Positions 10,456-19,210 of a stretch of 64,000 nt of DNA are shown here, piece by piece. This DNA is from Cutibacterium namnetense (GTDB lineage Bacteria; Actinomycetota; Actinomycetes; Propionibacteriales; Propionibacteriaceae): assembly GCF_001642025.1 (NCBI RefSeq), contig NZ_LWHO01000008.1, forward strand, positions 62,001 through 126,000, given 5' to 3'. The notes under the pieces were generated by a model, which was not told where the DNA came from, made no database searches, and saw nothing but the letters and a program-made list of their open reading frames with translations. Position numbers and translations under genes: made by a program. Positions within the stretch are counted from its first letter, which is position 1. Each line of letters begins with the position of its first letter.

Positions 10456-11546
10456 GATGCCCTCCCGAAGACACGATGCCGGGTGAGGATAAGGGACACG
10501 AACACTGGCACACCCACCAGCGCGGTAATGATCCCAATAGGTATCGCCACCCCAGGGATGATGGTGATCGATAGGGCATGGGCGGTGGCCAGCAGGAAGG
10601 CTCCAGTAGCCGCAGAAGCAGGGGCGAAGAATCGCTGTTCCTCACCGACCAGGATGCGGGCGACATGGGGACCGACCAGACCAATGAATCCGATGACCCC
10701 GGCAAAGGCGACGGTCACCGCTGCCAGTAGTGACGCCAGAATGAGAATCTGCAACCGGAGCCGGGGTACGTTCACCCCCATGGCGGCGGCACGCTCATCG
10801 CCGAGTCTCAGCGCGGTCAGCTGCCCGGAGTGTTTCATCGTGATGGGAATGGCGATAGCCAGGACGGCCGCGATGATGGCATTCGAGGTCCACGTGGCCC
10901 GCTGCAGGGAGCCCATCGTCCAGAAGACGATCTGTTGGAGAGCCTCCGGGGTGGCTCGGTATTGCAAGAGGGCCAGGAGCGCATGGAATCCAAAGACCAG
11001 GGCAATACCGAGCAGGATCATGGACTCCCGGCCATCTTCACGACGGCGCGAGACACCAGCAACGATAGCGACCGCAATAAGGGATGCCACCGCTGCGCAG
11101 ACCGCCACGTTGAATTGTGCGTTGGGAATGATCGTCCACCCCAAGACGATAGAGGCGGCCGCCCCAAAAGCCGCCGCTGCAGAGATCCCCAATGTGAAGG
11201 GCTCCGCCAGCGGATTGTCCAGGATCGTCTGCATGTGAGCACCTGCAAGCGAGAGGCACACCCCGATGAGTACCGCCATTACCGAGGACGGAATACGTAA
11301 TTGCCACAACACCATCCGGGTCTGAGCATCCACCGTAGCGGGATTGATCAGTGCCCTCATCAGCTGGGGAAGAGTGATATCCACGGGACCAACCACGATG
11401 GTGATGAGGAAGGCAGCCACCGCAATGATCGACAGCAGGACAATCGCCCAGCATTTCCAACGGGCACGCCGGTAATATTCCCTCACCACGGCCACCATTC
11501 CGGCAGCAGGATCCTCCCGAACGAGGGAAACGTCAGTGTCACTCAC
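10452..11546 (-). CDS. FecCD-family ABC permease for iron complex or haem
   Basis: 364 residues with about ten membrane helices. It contains the family blocks LRIPSSVMAVLIGVCLSLAG, NPLAEPFTLGISAAAAFGAA and VAFAGVIGFIGLVGPHVAR. A cytoplasmic N-terminal extension of about 35 residues precedes the first helix. The start is GTG, directly after the binding-protein stop. It should form the dimeric channel of the importer with the ATPase. Confidence 0.9.
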   Translation of the reverse strand: MSDTDVSLVREDPAAGMVAVVREYYRRARWKCWAIVLLSIIAVAAFLITIVVGPVDITLPQLMRALINPATVDAQTRMVLWQLRIPSSVMAVLIGVCLSLAGAHMQTILDNPLAEPFTLGISAAAAFGAAASIVLGWTIIPNAQFNVAVCAAVASLIAVAIVAGVSRRREDGRESMILLGIALVFGFHALLALLQYRATPEALQQIVFWTMGSLQRATWTSNAIIAAVLAIAIPITMKHSGQLTALRLGDERAAAMGVNVPRLRLQILILASLLAAVTVAFAGVIGFIGLVGPHVARILVGEEQRFFAPASAATGAFLLATAHALSITIIPGVAIPIGIITALVGVPVFVSLILTRHRVFGRAS

Positions 11547-11553
11547 GCCGGAT

Positions 11554-12723
11554 TCACTTCTTCAGCGTCACGAAGAACACGCCGCGGTAGCCAAAAGGCA
11601 AATAGTCATCATGGAATTTAGCGAAATCCTTCGTTGGGTCGACACCCTTGAATTGCTTCGGATGCTGCCAAGCCGCGAACTGCTCAAGTGCGAAAACATT
11701 AAAGGGAGAGTCGTAGAATTGATGATAGACGGCGTGCATCTTTCCATCCTTTGGGGCCTTGAGCAAGGAAAATCCCGGGGTCTTGAGCAGGCCAGCCAAG
11801 GTCTTCTGGGCAACGTCATCGGTGGCGTTATAGCCAAGTTCGACATGGGGAACAGACTCTGACTTCTTCGGATCCTTAGCCCACGAGCCACCGGTGGCAA
11901 TGATGTGATCGGGCTGAGTTGCCACGACCTTCTCGGGGGTGACATCACCCGCGGGTGTCCGGAGGAGATCCGCCCCAAGGTTGTGCCCCCCGGCGGCAGT
12001 AACGACATCCCCTAGATTGAGATTCGCATAGGTGGAGCAACAGTCCTTAAGCCCCGCAGCACGCCACAGGAAGGTGCGAGGTTTGTCACCCTCCCGGGAG
12101 ATTCTTCGCGACACGTCATCGACCTTCGCTTGATAGAACTTATTGAACTCGCTGGCCCGGGCAACAGCCTTTCCGCCAAAGATTTGACCGAGCGTCGACA
12201 TTGATTTCGTAGTGTTTTCTAGCGGCTTCCTCCGGAAATCGATGAAAACGTACGGGAGCTTGGCCTGATCCATTTTCTGAAGGAATCCTGCCTTCTCGGC
12301 AGGCTCCTTCTGATCTAGCGTCATAACCACCGCATCAGGCTTAAACGACAGCATATTCTCCACGGTGACGTCACCCTTAGCGACGCTGCCAATCGTCGGA
12401 AGTGTGCTCACCCGTGGACGAGCCTGTTGTAGTGCGGACTCGAAGCTAGGGGCCGCTTGGTGGAGGTCTGCACCGATAGCTACCACATTCTTGGCCGGAT
12501 CCTGCTTGTTAAGAATGCTAGTCGCCATCAGCGCACGCCCCTCAGCCAAAAGAACGCGTTGCGGCTGGGCGTCGAAGGAGACCGTGCGCCCTGCGACGTC
12601 GGTGACCTTCAGGGCTGGAGCATGGCCACCTGACTCTTTCTCCTGGACGCCACCAGCGCAGGCGCCAAGGCCTAGCGCAAGGGCGACTGTGGCTACGGTG
12701 CCGAGAGTTCTTGTGACATTCAT
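11554..12723 (-). CDS. Iron-complex or haem substrate-binding lipoprotein (FecB/BtuF fold)
   Basis: About 389 residues. A signal peptide with lipobox LGAC follows the ATG at 12723, which I prefer to the upstream GTG because it gives a normal lipoprotein signal. The mature part has the PBP class III layout: VTDVAGRTVSFDAQPQRVLL at the N-terminus, MLSFKPDAVVM mid-chain and QPDHIIATGGSW later. It also carries LKDCCSTYANLN, a Cys pair unusual in this family. It captures an Fe-siderophore, haem or similar ligand outside the membrane and hands it to the permease. A DtxR-like box sits 52 bases upstream. Confidence 0.85.
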   Translation of the reverse strand: MNVTRTLGTVATVALALGLGACAGGVQEKESGGHAPALKVTDVAGRTVSFDAQPQRVLLAEGRALMATSILNKQDPAKNVVAIGADLHQAAPSFESALQQARPRVSTLPTIGSVAKGDVTVENMLSFKPDAVVMTLDQKEPAEKAGFLQKMDQAKLPYVFIDFRRKPLENTTKSMSTLGQIFGGKAVARASEFNKFYQAKVDDVSRRISREGDKPRTFLWRAAGLKDCCSTYANLNLGDVVTAAGGHNLGADLLRTPAGDVTPEKVVATQPDHIIATGGSWAKDPKKSESVPHVELGYNATDDVAQKTLAGLLKTPGFSLLKAPKDGKMHAVYHQFYDSPFNVFALEQFAAWQHPKQFKGVDPTKDFAKFHDDYLPFGYRGVFFVTLKK

Positions 12724-12774
12724 GGTAGTGGCGGGCCTTCCTGTAGGGCGCACAGCGACGATACAAAGTGGACA

Positions 12775-12793
12775 TAAGGTTAGCTTTACCTAA
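12775..12793 (-). promoter_or_regulatory. DtxR/IdeR-type iron box
   Basis: TAAGGTTAGCTTTACCTAA, a 19-bp imperfect palindrome close to the DtxR consensus TTAGGTTAGGCTAACCTAA. It lies just upstream of the binding-lipoprotein gene, so the importer operon should be repressed by an iron-loaded DtxR-like protein. Confidence 0.8.
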
Positions 12794-12848
12794 ATCTCAG
12801 CGCAAGCATGACGCCGGAAGCCCCCGGCACCCTCCGGCATCAGGAGGT

Positions 12849-13340
12849 CTACACGGAGTACGACCATCCAATCGGTCGACCATCGTAGTAGGGCAGACAG
12901 CCGTGGAACTGCGGGACATCGGGATCAAAAACCAGCGGCAGAAAGTAGCGGTCCCCCTCCCACATCGGTAACTCGTCGAGCGAGTCGACGCGCTCCCAGG
13001 TCAGTGGCCCTTCCTCGTTAGCGTCAGGGATGGTATCGCCGATGGGATGCCAGGAGTCGACGAGGAAGATAAACCCAAAATGATCCTCCCCACGACGACC
13101 GAATCCAGGCCATGAGACGGTGCCACGCAGCCTCATGGCATCGACCTCGATACTGGCCTCTTCGCGCAGCTCGCGCTTCATACCGGCGACGACGTCCTCC
13201 CCCGGCTCAACTTTGCCTCCCAGCCCGTTGTACTTGCCGAGCTGCTCATCGCCAGGACGTGCAATGCGATGCACCATGAGGACGCGCTCGGCATCGGGGT
13301 GCATGACGAAACCAAGGGTGGTGAGGATTGGGGTCATCAT
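12849..13340 (-). CDS. Nudix hydrolase (MutT/8-oxo-dGTP type)
   Basis: 163 residues. The Nudix box is complete: G(KVEPG)EDVVAGMKRELREEA fits G-x5-E-x7-REUXEE. The flanking GKYNGLGGKVEPGE and the HFGFIF strand resemble 8-oxo-dGTP diphosphatases, which clean the nucleotide pool of oxidised purines. The substrate is inferred from this likeness only. GAGAGGA precedes the ATG. It is a single gene on the strand of the iron importer. Confidence 0.85.
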   Translation of the reverse strand: MMTPILTTLGFVMHPDAERVLMVHRIARPGDEQLGKYNGLGGKVEPGEDVVAGMKRELREEASIEVDAMRLRGTVSWPGFGRRGEDHFGFIFLVDSWHPIGDTIPDANEEGPLTWERVDSLDELPMWEGDRYFLPLVFDPDVPQFHGCLPYYDGRPIGWSYSV

Positions 13341-13761
13341 GAGGACATCCTCTCAGGACGACGGAGACGAGTGGCAAGAGACGGGCAGCCTCGACGAGTC
13401 ACGACAGCTTATCTGGGACCCTTGGCGCTTGATGTCTACATGGCTGCGCGTCCTTGTACCGGTCCAGCAATTCGTGGGCCACGCGTTATCCTGATGCTGC
13501 GCGTCTGACTGCCGGACGATGGCGGGATAATCTACTGATGGGTCCTGAATCCTACCCCCTCCGCTCCCGGACTCTGTGCTCGATACGAGGTCACGGCCGA
13601 GCTGGCCTTGCGTAACCCGCTAGGTGTAGATGCCATGTTCCATCTCCCCTGACGTCTCCCGAACACCCGCGGCACTAGCAGCCCGAAGGTGCTCAGTGTT
13701 CAGCGATCCCTATGCGGATAGAGGGTTGACGAGCGCTACGTATATGCGCATAGTTATGTAC
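13341..13761. other. Gene-poor interval upstream of the EXLDI gene
   Basis: About 420 bases between the Nudix gene and the EXLDI gene. Short open frames run through it (for instance from ATG 13339 to 13494), but none has a recognisable product. It ends in the promoter described next. It marks the left edge of a decayed accessory patch. Confidence 0.5.
13726..13754 (+). promoter_or_regulatory. Promoter of the EXLDI gene, probably giving a leaderless mRNA
   Basis: TTGACG (13726-13731), a 17-base spacer and CATAGT (13749-13754). A start about 7 bases downstream would fall at or next to the ATG at 13762. No ribosome-binding sequence precedes that ATG, which fits leaderless translation. The 10-bp palindrome TATGCGCATA (about 13743-13752) overlaps the -10 region and could be an operator. 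Confidence 0.5.
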
Positions 13762-14268
13762 ATGCCTAGTAGAAACGTGTACGTCGCGGAAGACGACGTG
13801 AACCTGTTCACCAAAGCCAGTGAGATCGCTGGCGGTCTGTCTGCGGCCGTCGCGGAGGCGCTCCGCGACTACGTGAAGAAGCATCAGCGAGCGAATGAGG
13901 GCTACGAGGAAATCGAGCTCGCGCTGCGCACTGACGAGGTCGACCACAGGGTCACCTTCATGGGACGGCGTCTGGTTCGCGTCAGGCAACCAGTCCCAGA
14001 AGGAACCCGCATCGACACCGTCTATCAGACGGCCAAGAACCAGCTGGCTGTCGCCACCAAGATCCAAAGGAAGCTACCCAACTGGTCCGCAGGCCAGGAG
14101 AACATCTGGTCACACCCCGAAACCTGGGACCGCGACTTCTGGACCACTGGAGACAAGACGCTGGTCGTATGCCCCGATACCGAACACCTGCGTCAGACAC
14201 ACGCTGTTTTGGCTGAACGCGTCGAATCAGCCCTCTCCATCCCCCCTCTAGAAGTTTTGGATATCTGA
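13762..14268 (+). CDS. EXLDI-family protein
   Basis: 168 residues ending in EVLDI, the C-terminal signature that names the EXLDI family. The N-terminus MPSRNVYVAEDDVNLFTKA followed by GGLSAAVAEALRDYVKKHQ looks like a small ribbon-helix-helix-type head. The remainder has conserved-looking LVRVRQ and Trp-rich segments. Family members are often encoded next to ABC transporters, as here: the ATPase start lies 2 bases after this stop. The role is unknown; regulation of the adjacent transporter is a reasonable guess. The gene itself appears intact although its partners are broken. Confidence 0.75.
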   Translation: MPSRNVYVAEDDVNLFTKASEIAGGLSAAVAEALRDYVKKHQRANEGYEEIELALRTDEVDHRVTFMGRRLVRVRQPVPEGTRIDTVYQTAKNQLAVATKIQRKLPNWSAGQENIWSHPETWDRDFWTTGDKTLVVCPDTEHLRQTHAVLAERVESALSIPPLEVLDI

Positions 14269-14269
14269 G

Positions 14270-15237
14270 ATGCGTTCGCCAATCGCAAACCGTACATCCT
14301 CGGTGCCAGCACTCTCTATTGCGCAGCTCACGAAGAAGTACGTCGTTCATGGCAGGTATGAAATCCCGGCACTATGCGGGTTTCCCTAGATCTCTACCCC
14401 GGTGAAATGATAGGGCTTTTCGGACCCAATGGGGCTGGGAAGACTACTCTCGTCAGAATCGTTGCCGGTCTTCTCTCCGCTGACTCCGGTGACGTGGCGT
14501 GGGGATCATCTGAGGGGCATTCCTGCTTGGGTTATGTGTCCCAGAAGGGTGGGCTCCAATACGGCCTCACATGCCGGGAAGAGATGACCTTCCACGCCCA
14601 ATGTTTCGGGCAGTCGGCCCGGCAAGCACGCGCGAGCGTCGACGCCGTTGCAGCGATGCTGAACTGCGGCTATCTCATGGACTGGAATGTTGGCCGACTA
14701 TCCGGTGGCCAGAAGAGGGTCGTCGAGGTTGGTCTTGCACCGGTGGGGCATCCATCTGTGGTCTTACTCGACGAACTGACCCTGGGCCTCAATCCTGCGA
14801 CCCGACTGTCTCTGTGGCAGACGGTTCAGGCCGCTCGACACGAGACACGCGCCGCTTTCCTAATCACGACCCACTACATCGACGAGGTGGCCGACCATCT
14901 ATCCAATGTCAGTGTGTTGAACCACGGCTCGATAGTCGCCAGCGGTTCCCCCACAGCAATTCGCGAGCAATACGCGTTGGGAGAGGTGGTCGTCACCGTT
15001 GGGGGAAGCATTACCGAGCGCACCGTCAACCTATTAACCGACTCTTTCCCTGACACAACGCAAGACGACGATCGGATCCGCATCCGGTCAAAGCACCCCA
15101 ACCGCGACGCGGCTGTGGTCAGTAGCATCCTTGCAACCAACGCCATCGAGATGACTTCAATCGCCACCCGTGATGCGTCCCTTGAAGAGGCGTTCTTGGC
15201 GATCACGACAACCCCCGGGAAGGAGCAGCTTTCATGA
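14270..15237 (+). pseudogene. ABC-2 exporter ATPase, frameshifted near its N-terminus
   Basis: From ATG 14270 (directly after the EXLDI stop) the frame reads MRSPIANR...YEIPALCGFP and then stops. The true continuation VSLDLYPGEMIGLFGPNGAG lies one frame over, so a single base, probably a G in the G-run near 14380, has been lost. The rest is a well-kept drug/lipid-exporter ATPase: Walker A GPNGAGKTT, signature RLSGGQKRVVEV, Walker B VVLLDELTLGL, H-loop TTHYIDEV. A downstream ATG at 14374 could give a product lacking the first strand. The stop overlaps the permease start (ATGA). Either a recent pseudogene or a sequencing error in a G-run. Confidence 0.8.
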
Positions 15238-15348
15238 AAGCCTGTTTTCACGCTACCTGACGTTGACGCTGAGGGCGCGAGGTGACTTCACCTTGACCTT
15301 CGCGCAGCCTCTCGTCTATCTCGCCCTCTTCGGTCCACCGGTGATGGG
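15234..15348 (+). pseudogene. ABC-2 permease, N-terminal stub
   Basis: ATG 15234 starts MKA and then shifts frame. The shifted frame reads LFSRYLTLTLRARGDFT and AQPLVYLALFGP, the conserved N-terminus and first membrane helix of ABC-2 permeases. The homology ends at about 15348, where transposase-derived sequence on the other strand begins. The permease is lost beyond this point, so the exporter cannot work. Confidence 0.75.
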
Positions 15349-15354
15349 GTGGCG

Positions 15355-15504
15355 TTAGGCCTGCGATGGGGCTGTGAGGACCGGTCCTGCATGGTAATGC
15401 TCGGCCCACCCTGCAACCTCAGCGATAGGCACGCCACCGTCGGCGACAAGCTCGGCAACGATCAAGCGATGCCTCGGGATCAGTACTGCGTTAGCGTGAG
15501 ACAT
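15355..15504 (-). pseudogene. IS481-type transposase N-terminal remnant
   Basis: MSHANAVLIPRHRLIVAEL is the usual N-terminus of actinobacterial IS481-family transposases. The later WAEHYHAG resembles the end of the helix-turn-helix region, but the helices between are deleted. A Gly/Arg-rich leader typical of such elements precedes the ATG. Only about 49 residues remain and the DDE core is absent. Confidence 0.65.
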
Positions 15505-15641
15505 CAGAGGGCCTTCCTGGTTGAACGGGTTCTGTCGCAAGTCCCACCCAACCAGTAAGGCCCTCCCCTACCCACACGCTCGAATCGCAATCCTTCAACC
15601 AACCTGTACGGTCAGTACACCTGATATCGGTGCGGTTTCTG

Positions 15642-16240
15642 TCACGCGAGCGGGACGAGACGCCGCCGGTCATGGTGGCTGCCCATAGGTGTTTCGCGGA
15701 TCGCTCCGATGGAGTTGCCGGTGAATCGGCTCCAGCCACCGATCTCGACCGCCAGAGCGAACCCGGTCAACGTGGAGATCCCGCGCAAGCAGCCCGGCCG
15801 GTGAACGGTGCCGGTCCAGGGACTGTCGGCATCCATGGCCGCGATCGTGACAACGGAGTCGTAGCCCTCGTCGAACGTGGCTTGGACCAGTGGCAAGCCG
15901 AAGCGCTGCCGTCGCACCCAGGCATCGTGGGCACCGGCCCAAGCCTGCCCGTCCGAGTAGACAATCTCATGCCTCAACAACCAATTCGACAGGCGGTGAC
16001 GAGCCGGCATCAGGTCACTGCAGCAGTTCCTCGCAGGCCCTCACCAGGTCACGGGCGGCTTAAGTGAGCTCATCAGGGACCGTCACTGTAGATGACCGCA
16101 GCCGGGCCCGGCAGGGTCGTGATCCACGCCGTCACTTCAGTCAGGTCGGAGCAACGTCTAGCTCTGAAGATTTCTCCGGTCTGGACATCCATCGCATGCG
16201 CCACCACGCTGCGGGCGGGCAGATCCATGTCGGCAGGGAA
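15642..16240 (-). pseudogene. IS110-family transposase remnant, degraded
   Basis: Pieces of an IS110 transposase occur in order on the minus strand. SVVAHAMDVQTGEIFRAR and WITTLPGPAAVIYSDGP belong to the N-terminal DEDD domain and end at a stop. AARDLVRACEELLQ follows with another stop and frame change. MPARHRLSNWLLRHEIVYS is next, then CLRGISTLTGFALAVEIG and WSRFTGNSIG from the C-terminal Transposase_20 part, which breaks off. The central part with most catalytic residues is missing. It abuts the end of pepC, and no terminal repeats were found. Confidence 0.75.
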
Positions 16241-16241
16241 C

Positions 16242-17576
16242 TCAGATCATGTCCCACTCAGGCAACACAATGGGCTCCTGGTCGCAGGCTTTGGCAATGT
16301 CATCGGACACCCGGGAACGGGGCACGATGACCTCGTAGACGTATTCATCGAACCACGAGTCGTTCATCGTGAAGAATCCCTTGCGGCCCACCTCGTCACC
16401 CCAGGAGTTCTCAACCCTCCAGCGCACCGGGACATCGTCAACCAGATCAACCCCGACGAAGGTCATGGCGTGAGTGCCACCGGATTCACGCAACCGCAAC
16501 CTTTCAGCCTTCGACATGTCCATGTCGATGCCGTAGAGGGCCTCGTAGTCATGCAGCTTCGCATCCCAGATGCCCAGGTCTTTGTCGAATTGCTTCTTGA
16601 CATCGCAGGAGAACCACACCGGCTCACCGTCAGCAATTGACTCGACAATGGTCTTCTTAAGGAGATCAAGGCCCACCGACAGATGCCAATATGGGGTGCC
16701 ACCCTCCATGTACGGGGTGTGCTCGTGGACGTAGGTGCGGCCCACCGGGTGTTCTTCGCGCGGGTCATGGGCGAGGGCCACCCACGGGTCGAAGGCTTGT
16801 GGCACGATCTCATGGGCATACTTCAGCGGGGTGTAGGTGCCCTTGCGGTGGAAGTTCTTATCCTTGTCGCGGTACTGCCACATGAAGCTGGTAGGCGGAG
16901 TCCCCAGGTGGATCGCCAAAATCCGCCACACCGCGTTCAGGGCCTCGTTGCGCACTGCCTCCATGTGGGCCGACCCTTCAGCCGGGTCAGAGTTCGTGGC
17001 CGCCTCCCGAATGCGCCCGATAGCCCGACGCAGTACCGTCGCAAGTGCCTGATTCATCTGAGCAGTATTTCCTGCAGACTCTGTGTCAGGCATCGCCCGT
17101 GACGGCACCAACCCATATTTCGCGACGATGTCAGTGAACTGGAACCACCAGCCGCCGTCCTCACTCGGGTAGTCCATGATGGAGCGCACCTCCTCCTCGC
17201 TGGCATCACGGGAGGCAGTAGCGGTAGCACGCGACAGGGTGTGGTTGGCCTTTTCGAGCTTGTCGAAAAACGCGATGTAATTCTGCGAAAACTGGAAGTC
17301 ATCAACTTTAAGCTCATCAATGACTTTGGCGCGCAGCACATTAAGTCCAGCGAATTCCCAGCACCGTCCGGAATGCTTCTGGTCGGTTACCTTCCAGGAA
17401 TCGAGCCGCTGAGAGGTCGTCTCGTCAACACTATTGACGAGGGTGCGGTCCAGACTGACAGTATCAGCACCGGTACCTGTCACAGCATTCTGCACCAGCC
17501 GTCCAACGGCGTCATTGGTGAAGGACTCCGCGCGAAGCGTACTAAAACTGGCGTCAAGAACGAAGGGTTCACTCAT
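16242..17576 (-). CDS. pepC: Aminopeptidase C / bleomycin hydrolase (peptidase C1B)
   Basis: 444 residues, the normal family length. The papain-like triad is visible: Cys72 in QKHSGRCWEFAG, His369 in GGTHAMTFVGVD and Asn390 in VENSWGDE. It is a cytoplasmic thiol aminopeptidase that trims peptides and can inactivate bleomycin-type compounds (family knowledge). It is a single gene between the IS110 remnant and tsaD, on the same strand as both. No signal peptide. Confidence 0.95.
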   Translation of the reverse strand: MSEPFVLDASFSTLRAESFTNDAVGRLVQNAVTGTGADTVSLDRTLVNSVDETTSQRLDSWKVTDQKHSGRCWEFAGLNVLRAKVIDELKVDDFQFSQNYIAFFDKLEKANHTLSRATATASRDASEEEVRSIMDYPSEDGGWWFQFTDIVAKYGLVPSRAMPDTESAGNTAQMNQALATVLRRAIGRIREAATNSDPAEGSAHMEAVRNEALNAVWRILAIHLGTPPTSFMWQYRDKDKNFHRKGTYTPLKYAHEIVPQAFDPWVALAHDPREEHPVGRTYVHEHTPYMEGGTPYWHLSVGLDLLKKTIVESIADGEPVWFSCDVKKQFDKDLGIWDAKLHDYEALYGIDMDMSKAERLRLRESGGTHAMTFVGVDLVDDVPVRWRVENSWGDEVGRKGFFTMNDSWFDEYVYEVIVPRSRVSDDIAKACDQEPIVLPEWDMI

Positions 17577-17706
17577 TCCTCATCCGCTCCTATCTCTCAA
17601 TAATGTCTCACAGAATGGCACAGTAGAGCACTGTTACGAGCGACGTTAGGGCCAACAGCTTAAGGCCACATATTCGCATCTTCGACGATCCCTACCACCC
17701 CGAAAT

Positions 17707-18750
17707 TCAGACAAGCACCGTCTCGATGGGCAATCCTGAATCAGCCGAAATGTCCAAGGCCGACGCCGGCAGCCCCGCTTTGACAACCTGCACACCTAAG
17801 GCCGCGATCATGGCCCCATTGTCGGTGCATAGCCCCGGACGCGGGCGTCGCAACTCCACCCCTGCAGCCTCCATCCGCTCAGCGAGCAAAGCGCGCAGTC
17901 GCGAGTTCGCCGCGACTCCCCCGCCGATGAGGAAGTGCTCGAGGCCATACTCCTGGCACATGTCGACGGCTTTCGCAGTGAGAACGTCGGCAACAGCCTC
18001 CTGAAAACTGGCAGCAACGTCGGCGATGCGGAAGTCGACTCCGTCACGCTGCTGGGTCTCCACCCACCGACTCACCGCCGTCTTGAGGCCGGAGAAGGAG
18101 TAGTCGAAGCGATGTTTAACCATGTCGTGGCGAGCCGTCAGTCCGCGTGGGAAACGAATCGCTGTCGGGTCCCCCTCGGCGGCAGCCTTATCAATGACCG
18201 GCCCACCCGGGTACGGCAGGCCAAGCACGCGGGCCACTTTGTCGTAGGCCTCACCAGCAGCGTCATCGATCGTCGAGCCGACCTCAATAATGTCTGTGGC
18301 GATGTCGTTTACCCGCAGCAAGCTGGTATGGCCGCCTGAGACGAGCAAAGCGCCGCATGGCATCGGCAGCTCACCGTGCTCAAGCAGGTCGACGGCGACA
18401 TGTCCAGCCAGATGGTTGACGCCGTACAGAGGCTTGTTGAGCCAGCTTGCTAAAGCTTTGGCCGCCGACAGGCCGACGACGAGTGCCCCAGCCAGGCCTG
18501 GCCCAGCCGTCACGGCAACGCCATCGAGATCGGATAGATCCACCCCCGCAGTCGCGGTAGCTTTTTCCAGGACGGGGACGATGGCCTCCAGATGAGCGCG
18601 CGAGGCGACCTCGGGGACGACCCCGCCGAATCGCACGTGCTGTTCCATCGACGAGGCGACCTCGTTGGCGAGCAAGTCATTGCCCCGGACGATGCCAACT
18701 CCGGTCTCGTCGCACGATGACTCGATGCCCAGGATGAGCGGTTCACACAT
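17707..18750 (-). CDS. tsaD: tRNA N6-adenosine threonylcarbamoyltransferase TsaD
   Basis: 347 residues starting [19 protein letters not shown]; the frame is open further upstream but that part lies inside rimI. The Kae1/TsaD metal-binding HLAGH motif ([10 protein letters not shown]) and the ATPase segments [10 protein letters not shown] and [11 protein letters not shown] are present. It catalyses the last step of t6A37 formation in ANN-decoding tRNAs together with TsaB and TsaE. Last gene of the tsaE-tsaB-rimI-tsaD operon; its start overlaps the end of rimI by 8 bases. Confidence 0.96.
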   Translation of the reverse strand: MCEPLILGIESSCDETGVGIVRGNDLLANEVASSMEQHVRFGGVVPEVASRAHLEAIVPVLEKATATAGVDLSDLDGVAVTAGPGLAGALVVGLSAAKALASWLNKPLYGVNHLAGHVAVDLLEHGELPMPCGALLVSGGHTSLLRVNDIATDIIEVGSTIDDAAGEAYDKVARVLGLPYPGGPVIDKAAAEGDPTAIRFPRGLTARHDMVKHRFDYSFSGLKTAVSRWVETQQRDGVDFRIADVAASFQEAVADVLTAKAVDMCQEYGLEHFLIGGGVAANSRLRALLAERMEAAGVELRRPRPGLCTDNGAMIAALGVQVVKAGLPASALDISADSGLPIETVLV

Positions 18751-19210
18751 GGTTCTCCTCGGGTGGGGTTGTGGTCTCGGTGTGGGACAAGTCGACGGAC
18801 ATGACGAGGGCGTCGATCCCGCCGCCGTAGTAGTTGTGACGCTGCGAAATCGTCTCGAAGCCGAAGCGTCGGTAGAGAGAGATGGCCGGATAATTATCGC
18901 GGCGGACCTCAAGCATCATGGCGCGGCATCCCCGGCAAACCGCCCAGTCCAGGCCACCGGAGAGCAGCGCGACAGCCAAGCCCCGCCCACGCGCCGCTGG
19001 AGTAACCATGATCCGGTCGAGATCGGCGACGTCGAAACCGTGGAAGGTCGCGGCGGCAGCAACCTCGTCGTCCCCAGCAACCAAGGTGAGGCGGTGGTCG
19101 GCGGCAGCGATCTCCTCGGCCCAGGAGGCACGCGACCATGGTGGGTCAAAGCTCGCTTGCTCAACGGCCATGACGGCGTCGAGGTCGGCCACGCTGGCAC
19201 GCCTAATCAT
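18743..19210 (-). CDS. rimI: Ribosomal protein S18-alanine N-acetyltransferase RimI
   Basis: 155 residues with a GNAT fold. The acetyl-CoA loop [16 protein letters not shown] and the C-terminal [19 protein letters not shown] are those of RimI. It acetylates the N-terminus of a ribosomal protein, S18 in E. coli. ATG 19210 overlaps the tsaB stop. The rimI gene commonly sits between tsaB and tsaD, as here. Confidence 0.92.
   Translation of the reverse strand: MIRRASVADLDAVMAVEQASFDPPWSRASWAEEIAAADHRLTLVAGDDEVAAAATFHGFDVADLDRIMVTPAARGRGLAVALLSGGLDWAVCRGCRAMMLEVRRDNYPAISLYRRFGFETISQRHNYYGGGIDALVMSVDLSHTETTTPPEENHV

Noticed and set aside
13120-13494. Plus-strand frame across the Nudix gene into the gap
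   Set aside because: Most of it is antisense to the Nudix gene; the tail from ATG 13339 has no domain or ribosome site.
13530-13580. tRNA-like 3' end (GGGTCCTGAATCCTACC)
   Set aside because: Only the T-arm-like stretch is seen; no acceptor, D or anticodon arms could be built.
15491-15739. 82-codon minus-strand frame between the two transposase remnants
   Set aside because: It joins fragments of unrelated elements; no transposase motif in its own frame.
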